Part shown: positions 58,519 to 64,000 of the stretch, piece by piece
Layout of the letters: each line of letters opens with the position of its first letter
Numbering within the stretch: the first letter of the stretch is position 1
Assembly (NCBI RefSeq): GCF_000711875.1
Contig: NZ_JONM01000002.1
Span: 376,769-440,768, forward strand
Length of the DNA: 64,000 nt
Origin: Andreprevotia chitinilytica DSM 18519
Lineage (GTDB): Bacteria > Pseudomonadota > Gammaproteobacteria > Burkholderiales > Chitinibacteraceae
Reading direction: 5' to 3'
The notes under the pieces: generated by a model
What the model was told of the DNA's origin: nothing
The model's database searches: none
The model's input: only the letters and a program-made list of their open reading frames with translations
Program-made: the position numbers and the translations under genes

Positions 58519-61203
58519 ATGAAAAAACACTATCTCACCCCCTTGTTCGACCCGAAGACCGTGGCCGTGATCGGCGCGTCCGAAACGCCGGGCACAGTGG
58601 GCACGACGGTGTTTGCCAATCTGGTTGAGGCCGGCTTTGGCGGCGGCACCAGCAAGCTCTATCCGGTGAACCTCAAGCGCAGCGCGGTACTAGGCGTGCC
58701 GGCGTTCAAGACGGTCGCCAAGATCAAGGCGCCGGTTGATCTGGCCATCATCACCACGCCGGCTCGCACCTTGCCGGGTTTGATCGATGAGTGCGGCAAG
58801 GCGGGCATCCGTGCTGCGGTCATCATGTCGTGCGATTTCGTTGGCACGGATGCCGCATCCAAACGCTTGCTCGACAAGATTCACGCCCGCGCCCGCCAGT
58901 ATGGCGTGCGTATTCTCGGCCCGAGCGTTTTTGGCATGGCGCGTGCGGCGAGCAAGTTCTCCGCCGGCAATTACCAGGGCAAGATCAAGCCGGGCAGCCT
59001 GGCGCTGCTCTCTCAGTCCTCCGCCGTGACCTCGGCGATTCTGGATTGGGCCGAATCGCACGATGTCGGTTTTTCCTCCGTCATCTCGCTGGGCAGTGCG
59101 ACCGATGTCGACGTCGGCGAAACGCTCGATTACCTCGTCGAAGACCCGAAAACCCGCAGCATCCTGCTCTACATCGAAGACGTGCACGACGCCCGCACAC
59201 TGATGTCTGCGCTGCGGGCGGCTGCGCGCTCCAAGCCGGTGATGGTGCTCAAGGTTGGCCGTTACGATGAAGATGTGAAGCTGGGCCGCACCCACTCGGA
59301 ACGTCTGATCGGCCGTGACGACGTATTCGATTCCGCATTGCGCCGCGCTGGCGTGCTGCGGCTCGACTCGATCAATCAGCTCTTTACCGCTGCACGCGTG
59401 CTCAATGGCAGTTATCGCACCAAGGGCCGCCGGCTTGCGGTGATCACCAACGGCATCGGCGCGGGTTTGATGGCGGTGGACCGAGCGCGTGACTTGCATA
59501 TCGAGTTGCCCAAGCTCGCCCCGGAAACCGTCGCGAAACTCGACGCTGTTCTGCCGCCCCAATCCAGCCACTGCAATCCGATCGATATTCTCGGCAATGC
59601 GCCGCCGGAGCGCTTCCGCGCCGCGACCGAAGCTGCTCTCGCCGATCCGAACATCGATGGCGTCCTGGTCGTTTTCACTCCGCAAGCCGGCACCGACCAC
59701 ATGGCAACGGCCGAGGCAATGATCGCGCTGCGCAAGACCAGCGATAAGCCAGTGTTGCTGGCGTGGATTGGCGGCAAGAAGGTCGATGCGTCGCGCCGTC
59801 TGCTCTCCAAGGACGCCTGCGCGGTTTTCTCAGCGCCAGAGCATGGCGTCGAAGTGTTTTATGCGCTTGCCGCATGGCAATACAACCAACAGTTGCTACT
59901 GCAGACGCCGGGGCCGCTGGGCGAATGGGAAGCGCCGGACCTGGACACGGCGCGGATGGTCATCGATACCGCCCTTTCAAGCGGGCGCATGGTGCTGGAT
60001 GAAATCGAATCCAAGGCGCTGCTGCGTGCCTTCCATATCCCCGTCACGTTGACCATGCGTGCTGCCAGCGCCGACGACGCAGTCAATATCGCCATGGGCA
60101 TGGGCTTGCCGGTGGTGCTCAAGCTCGATGTCGAAGGGCTCACCCACAAGACCGACGTCGATGGCGTGGCGCTCAATCTCACCAGCATCGTGCAGGTTGC
60201 CTCTGAAGCCAGCAAGATGCTGGCGCGTGCGCATGACCGCTTCGGCGACAAGATGCGCGGGCTGACGGTGCAACCGATGCACAACCGCAAATTCGGCCGC
60301 GAATTGATGGTGGGCGTGGCGACCGACCGCGCCTTTGGCCCGGCGATCACTTTCGGCGCGGGCGGCATCGCGGTCGAAGTGTTCAACGACATCGCCGTTG
60401 CCCTGCCGCCGCTGAACGAGGTGCTGGCCGAACACTTGATCCGCCGCACGCGGGTCAAGAAGATGCTGGGTAATTTCCGCAACCAGCCGGCCGTTGATGT
60501 GGAGGCGATCAAGGCCGTGTTGCTGCGCGTATCCGAAATGGTGTGCGAGCTGCCGCAAATCCAGCAGCTCGACATCAACCCGTTGATTGCCAGCGATACC
60601 GGCGTGGTTGCCGTCGATGCGCGCGTGCTGCTGGCGCAACCGCCAGAAGGGCAACGCCGTTATCAGCACATGGCGATCCACCCGTATCCCTCGCATCTGG
60701 TGCAGGTCACGCAGCTCAAGAACGGCATGCCGATGACCGTGCGGCCGATCCGCCCGGAAGACGCCGAACTGATCGTCAAGTTCGTGAATGGCTTGTCGGA
60801 AGAGACGCGCTACAACCGCTACATGAACACGCTCAAGACGCTGCCACAGGTGATGCTGGCACGCTTCACCCAGATCGATTACGCCCGCGAAATCGCGTTG
60901 GTGGCGACGGTGGAGTCGGGCGGCGGCGAGATCATCGTGGCTGTGGCGCGCTTCGTGGTGAATCCGGATTACTCCAGCTGCGAATTCGCCATCGTGATCA
61001 GTGATCAGTGGCAGGGCAAAGGCTTGGGGGCGCGGCTGATGGAGGCGTTGTTCAATGCCGCTCGCGACAAGCACCTCACCACGGTTGAAGGCGAGGTGCT
61101 GGCCAGCAACAAGACCATGTTGGCGTTCATGAAATACCTTGGTTTTACCATCCAGACCCATCCCGAGGACGAAGGCTTGAAGTGGGTGGTCAAGACGCTT
61201 TGA
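58519..61203 (+). CDS. pat: Pat-type protein lysine acetyltransferase (NDP-forming acyl-CoA synthetase fused to GNAT)
   Basis: An 894-residue protein with a CoA-binding/ligase-like part (residues of about 1-460: VAVIGASETPGTVGTTVFANL; LLSQSSAVTSAILDWAE), an ATP-grasp-like part (about 490-710) and a GNAT acetyltransferase domain (about 725-894, ending QGKGLGARLMEALFNAARD). This is the architecture of Pat/PatZ, which acetylates and silences acetyl-CoA synthetase. A His in LGRTHSERLIG aligns with the active-site region of ADP-forming ligases; whether ligase activity remains is unknown. A terminator follows. Confidence 0.87.
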   Translation: MKKHYLTPLFDPKTVAVIGASETPGTVGTTVFANLVEAGFGGGTSKLYPVNLKRSAVLGVPAFKTVAKIKAPVDLAIITTPARTLPGLIDECGKAGIRAAVIMSCDFVGTDAASKRLLDKIHARARQYGVRILGPSVFGMARAASKFSAGNYQGKIKPGSLALLSQSSAVTSAILDWAESHDVGFSSVISLGSATDVDVGETLDYLVEDPKTRSILLYIEDVHDARTLMSALRAAARSKPVMVLKVGRYDEDVKLGRTHSERLIGRDDVFDSALRRAGVLRLDSINQLFTAARVLNGSYRTKGRRLAVITNGIGAGLMAVDRARDLHIELPKLAPETVAKLDAVLPPQSSHCNPIDILGNAPPERFRAATEAALADPNIDGVLVVFTPQAGTDHMATAEAMIALRKTSDKPVLLAWIGGKKVDASRRLLSKDACAVFSAPEHGVEVFYALAAWQYNQQLLLQTPGPLGEWEAPDLDTARMVIDTALSSGRMVLDEIESKALLRAFHIPVTLTMRAASADDAVNIAMGMGLPVVLKLDVEGLTHKTDVDGVALNLTSIVQVASEASKMLARAHDRFGDKMRGLTVQPMHNRKFGRELMVGVATDRAFGPAITFGAGGIAVEVFNDIAVALPPLNEVLAEHLIRRTRVKKMLGNFRNQPAVDVEAIKAVLLRVSEMVCELPQIQQLDINPLIASDTGVVAVDARVLLAQPPEGQRRYQHMAIHPYPSHLVQVTQLKNGMPMTVRPIRPEDAELIVKFVNGLSEETRYNRYMNTLKTLPQVMLARFTQIDYAREIALVATVESGGGEIIVAVARFVVNPDYSSCEFAIVISDQWQGKGLGARLMEALFNAARDKHLTTVEGEVLASNKTMLAFMKYLGFTIQTHPEDEGLKWVVKTL

Positions 61204-61267
61204 TTGCGCTGTTGCAGTGCATCATTTGCTGGGGATGCACGCTGCCGGATCAAGATCGCGACAAGTC

Positions 61268-61293
61268 ATCAGCGCCTGTATGGCGCTGATTTT
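61268..61293 (+). terminator. Intrinsic terminator after pat
   Basis: ATCAGCGCC-TGTAT-GGCGCTGAT followed by TTTTC. Confidence 0.7.
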
Positions 61294-61426
61294 CACTCAA
61301 TGCATTGTTTTTATTGATTTATTTGCCTTTCTGGTTGATGGCATGCCTCTTGCTGCAGTGACAACAGGACCCCGGCATCACGAGTGTCGATGGCCTGTAC
61401 TTTCACGACTACAAGCGAGGTGAATC

Positions 61427-61666
61427 ATGATCGGCATCCTTTCCCGGCTCGGCCCGATGTTGGCCACCCTGTCCGCCCTGGCATCCATGCGTAAATCCAC
61501 CGTCTGGCGCGAAGCGCCGATTGCGCAATGGTCCGCCCATCCTTTGCCGATGGTGCAGTGGCCGGTCTATCCGTTGAGCGATCAGCAAGCGGCCAAATCC
61601 GATCTGGCGCGTTGGTCCGATTGGGTGTCGCAGGATTGGCAGGAGGAACTGGGCCCGCATCGTTGA
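61427..61666 (+). CDS. Small Trp-rich protein of unknown function
   Basis: A 79-residue protein with a hydrophobic N-terminus (MIGILSRLGPMLATLSALAS) and a C-terminal part rich in Trp and Pro (WREAPIAQWSAHPLPMVQWP, then WSDWVSQDWQEELGPHR). A good ribosome site (GCGAGGTG at about 61415-61422) supports translation. The N-terminus is a possible amphipathic helix or weak signal. No family recognised. It is isolated by terminators on both sides. Confidence 0.55.
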   Translation: MIGILSRLGPMLATLSALASMRKSTVWREAPIAQWSAHPLPMVQWPVYPLSDQQAAKSDLARWSDWVSQDWQEELGPHR

Positions 61667-61692
61667 GGTCATCATGACACCATGCAGGCGAA

Positions 61693-61722
61693 AAAAAGCG
61701 CTGACCGAGGTCAGCGCTTTTT
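61693..61722. terminator. Bidirectional terminator between small protein and chitin-binding gene
   Basis: AAAAAGCGCTGACC-GA-GGTCAGCGCTTTTT; 14-bp perfect stem between convergent genes. Confidence 0.9.
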
Positions 61723-61750
61723 AACGTGTTACGTGTGATATCAATGCGAA

Positions 61751-63631
61751 TTAAAGCTGCGAATTGGTTGTTGCGTTGAATTGCATGCCCAGATTCGTTT
61801 CCAGATTGCCGATTGCCGTCTCCAGAATACCGAAGATTTGCGCACGATTTGCCGCATTGCTCAAATCCAGCGTGGCAGTGGCCGATACGCCATGCGTCGC
61901 CAAGGCTGCACTAAATGCCGCCTGGGATTGCGCTGCGGAAATATACGTCGCGGAAGTCGTGCTGCTATTGACGTAGGACAGCGTGCCGAACACGTTCTGG
62001 AACACATTCGCCAAGGTCACCATGCTGAATGCCACGTGATTCGGCGGCGTGACAAAGGTGGTCGCGCTCGTGGTCGGGATCGGATTGCCGTAGATCTGAT
62101 CCAGGTAGTAGTGCACCTGGTACGGATATTGGGCATAGGTATCGGTCTTGCCCCACACCGAGCTATAGGCGTTGACCGTTGCCACTGTCGAGGCTGTTGC
62201 CGTCGAGGCGAGCGTGCTGTAGCTCGACATCAACGTGCCGTAGTACCCCTGGTTGTATGCCACGTTCAGCAGCACATCCAGGAAGTTGTTCGGCAGACCC
62301 TTGAAGTTGACCAAGGCGTTGTCATAAGCCGGTTGCCACGGTGTGGTCCAGCCGCCGGTGCCTTTACCGGTCACGATCAGCGCTACAAAGTCGTTGTAAT
62401 GGAAATACCCGGTCAACATCGGCCCGTAGTATTTATTGTTGAACGATGGCGGCGTGACCTTCGTATATTGCGATCCGGCATCGGCCATGGTGTAGCCGAT
62501 ATTCTTTTGCAGCGCGATATAGTTGATCAGCGAATGCCCGCCCGGCGTATAGCTGCCGGACACCATATCCGCGGCGTAATTGTTGATTTGATACGGGCCG
62601 CCTTGCCCGGCGCCCATGACCGCTTGCTGATCCGTGGAAGGGTCGATCAGATTGGTGCTGGACTTATAGTCGCCAGTGGCAATGTTTTCCTGCAGCAATT
62701 GGCCCAGGATCGATCCATACAGATAATCCTTGTTGAATTGCATGCCCGGATAGTATTCCTGGATCAGATGGCCATACATCACGCCGGCCACCATGTTGGA
62801 CATGATCAGATCGGTGTAATTGTCGCCATCCAGCGTCAGGCTATCTTGCGCAGCGCCAGCGCCCAGCAGCAGGTGGAAGTTGATGGTGCCGGTGGTGGTG
62901 ACCGACGACGGTGACGGGGTCGGTGTAGCGGTCGGGACTGGTGTGGCCGTCGGCACCGGGGTTGCGGTCGGTACGGTAGTCGGGGCCGGTGTGGGTGTTG
63001 CGGTCGGCTTCGGTGTCGGGGTTGCTGTTGGCACTGGCGTTGCCGTGGTGCCGCCACATGTGCCGATCACGGTCCAGTCCTTGCCGGAGCCGGACGGGCC
63101 GCTGTTGGTGGCCGGGTTGGCGCTGGTCCACCAGTTGGCGACGTAGTTGACGCCATTCAGGGTGACCTTGTCGCCCTGGTTGTAGTTAGCCTTGGTCGAA
63201 TCCCAAGCGGCATAGCAGGTGCCGGATGGCGTCGGCGTTGCGGTGACCGGCACCGGGGTAGGCGTTGCAGCAACAGGTGTCGGGGTGACTGGCTTGGGCG
63301 TCGGGGTCGCCGTGACGGGAACCGGCGTCGGCGTAGCGGTCGGCTTGGGAGTCGGTGCGGCGGTCGGTGCCGGGGTGGCGCTGGTATCGGCACCCAGATC
63401 GGCCCACAAGCTGGCCGTCGTCGGGTTCCAGCCGGAGCTGGCGTAGTCAGTCTGATTGACCAGCGCTTTGTAGTCGTGGCCGTTGTAATAAACGATGGTG
63501 CCAGTGGTGTAGTAGGTGTCGGCTTGCCAGGTCGGGTAGCTTGATGCGAGGGCGAATTGGGCGGCGAGTGCGGCAGGAATGACGGCGAGCGCCAGCTTCC
63601 CGTGTCCGCGACGGAACATCGGCATCTTCAT
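61751..63631 (-). CDS. Secreted protein with two CBM5/12-type chitin-binding modules and a possible lysozyme-like catalytic domain
   Basis: A 626-residue exported protein. Signal peptide to about residue 29; first CBM5/12-like module at 31-80 (YPTWQADTYYTTGTIVYYNG; SGWNPTTASLWADLG), Pro-Thr linker, second module at about 138-192 (CYAAWDSTKANYNQGDKVTL; DWTVIGTC), second linker, and a C-terminal domain at about 248-626. In that domain QLLQENIATGDY (Glu315) and MGAGQGGPYQINNYA resemble GH23/lysozyme-type active sites, so chitinase or muramidase activity is possible but not shown. Strong GGAGGAG ribosome site. Confidence 0.75.
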   Translation of the reverse strand: MKMPMFRRGHGKLALAVIPAALAAQFALASSYPTWQADTYYTTGTIVYYNGHDYKALVNQTDYASSGWNPTTASLWADLGADTSATPAPTAAPTPKPTATPTPVPVTATPTPKPVTPTPVAATPTPVPVTATPTPSGTCYAAWDSTKANYNQGDKVTLNGVNYVANWWTSANPATNSGPSGSGKDWTVIGTCGGTTATPVPTATPTPKPTATPTPAPTTVPTATPVPTATPVPTATPTPSPSSVTTTGTINFHLLLGAGAAQDSLTLDGDNYTDLIMSNMVAGVMYGHLIQEYYPGMQFNKDYLYGSILGQLLQENIATGDYKSSTNLIDPSTDQQAVMGAGQGGPYQINNYAADMVSGSYTPGGHSLINYIALQKNIGYTMADAGSQYTKVTPPSFNNKYYGPMLTGYFHYNDFVALIVTGKGTGGWTTPWQPAYDNALVNFKGLPNNFLDVLLNVAYNQGYYGTLMSSYSTLASTATASTVATVNAYSSVWGKTDTYAQYPYQVHYYLDQIYGNPIPTTSATTFVTPPNHVAFSMVTLANVFQNVFGTLSYVNSSTTSATYISAAQSQAAFSAALATHGVSATATLDLSNAANRAQIFGILETAIGNLETNLGMQFNATTNSQL

Positions 63632-63788
63632 TGGGTACTCCTCCAGATATATATGTTTTTATCCGGTGTCAGCGAGCTGTCACCGAGGAGTGATTTACCC
63701 GGAAAATCACCTGTTACGTCAAGTGCTTGAATGTAAAAAAATAATTCGGCTGATAAGCGGCTTTTTTACGTGCAGGAGCACAGCGGGG

Positions 63789-63820
63789 ACAGGATGCCAG
63801 GCACCAGCCCGGCATCCTGT
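63789..63820 (-). terminator. Hairpin after the pirin gene
   Basis: ACAGGATGCC (63789-63798) and GGCATCCTGT (63811-63820) pair perfectly around a 12-base loop, just beyond the leftward stop at 63830. No T-run. Confidence 0.5.
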
Positions 63821-63829
63821 GCGCTGCGT

Positions 63830-64000
63830 TTATGCCAAATCAAACACCAGCACTTCGGCGTTACGGCCCTGTGCCAGTTGCAGCGCGCTTTCTTTGTCCA
63901 GCATCAGCGCATCGCCGGTGGTCAGTGCGAGGCCATTGGCCTGGATGGTGCCACGTGCCACATGCAGATAGACCTTGCGGCCGGCCGGGATCGGCCAGGT
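63830..64000 (-). CDS. Pirin-family protein, C-terminus only
   Basis: The last 56 residues of a leftward gene that enters from the right edge. IPAGRKVYLHVARGTIQANG and GDALMLDKESALQLAQGRNAEVLVFDLA match the C-terminal cupin strand pattern of pirin/YhaK-type (quercetin 2,3-dioxygenase-like) proteins. The metal-binding N-terminal cupin lies outside the window. Confidence 0.78.
   Translation of the reverse strand, partial: TWPIPAGRKVYLHVARGTIQANGLALTTGDALMLDKESALQLAQGRNAEVLVFDLA

Overview
The window reads as ordinary chromosome from a high-GC betaproteobacterium, most likely a chitin-associated member of the Neisseriales (Chitinibacteraceae/Chromobacteriaceae type). The evidence is the gene repertoire: complete core genes of betaproteobacterial type (upp-uraA, glnS, hemE, priA, argS, carAB, greA, rlmE-ftsH-folP-glmM, ppa), plus a secreted protein with two chitin-binding-type modules joined by Pro-Thr linkers. 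The genus is inference. I saw no rRNA, tRNA, CRISPR array, complete insertion sequence or prophage.

Layout. 1-9.1 kb: a partial TPR protein, pyrimidine salvage (upp, uraA), a Yip1-like membrane protein, glnS with a coupled secreted protein, an SbmA/YddA-type ABC transporter, and hemE. The hemE-priA gap carries DnaA-box-like sites. 9.1-16.7 kb: priA, argS, a REP-like doublet, a ThDP 2-keto-acid decarboxylase and an OFA-family transporter with a 34-residue partner peptide. 16.7-21.6 kb: an amino-acid-type binding protein, then a TonB siderophore receptor and a PepSY membrane protein diverging from a probable Fur box. 21.6-26.4 kb: PII, a ComEA-like helix-hairpin-helix protein, HpnC, a membrane-anchored nuclease, lptM/cyaY, yqaA and a BepA-type protease.

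26.5-33.6 kb is an AT-richer island and the most interesting part: an RTX/colicin-V-type exporter (TolC-like, peptidase-ABC, HlyD-like) faces an HprK-like kinase, a 55-residue double-glycine-leader peptide and a small membrane protein. I read it as a class II microcin system. The HprK-like kinase together with a precursor ending in Ser-Ser suggests a C-terminal phosphorylation step. That step is inference.

33.7-49.1 kb: DUF1841, a 266-bp MITE-like element, glutathione peroxidase, a membrane C13 peptidase, carAB, greA, DUF4149, yhbY, rlmE, ftsH, folP, glmM, and a compact arsenic operon (arsR-arsC-aquaglyceroporin) with a palindrome covering the arsR start codon. 49.1-64 kb: tas, a TraB/GumN protein, an unknown protein, a secreted metzincin-type protease with a tandem-repeat linker, ppa, a parvulin-ankyrin fusion, an EamA exporter, a Pat-type protein acetyltransferase, a Trp-rich small protein, the chitin-binding protein and a partial pirin.

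Functional themes are nucleotide supply (upp, uraA, carAB, folP), iron and arsenic handling, envelope biogenesis and proteolysis (glmM, ftsH, bepA, lptM, parvulin) and secreted polymer or protein degradation. Most genes are single units or short operons separated by strong intrinsic terminators.
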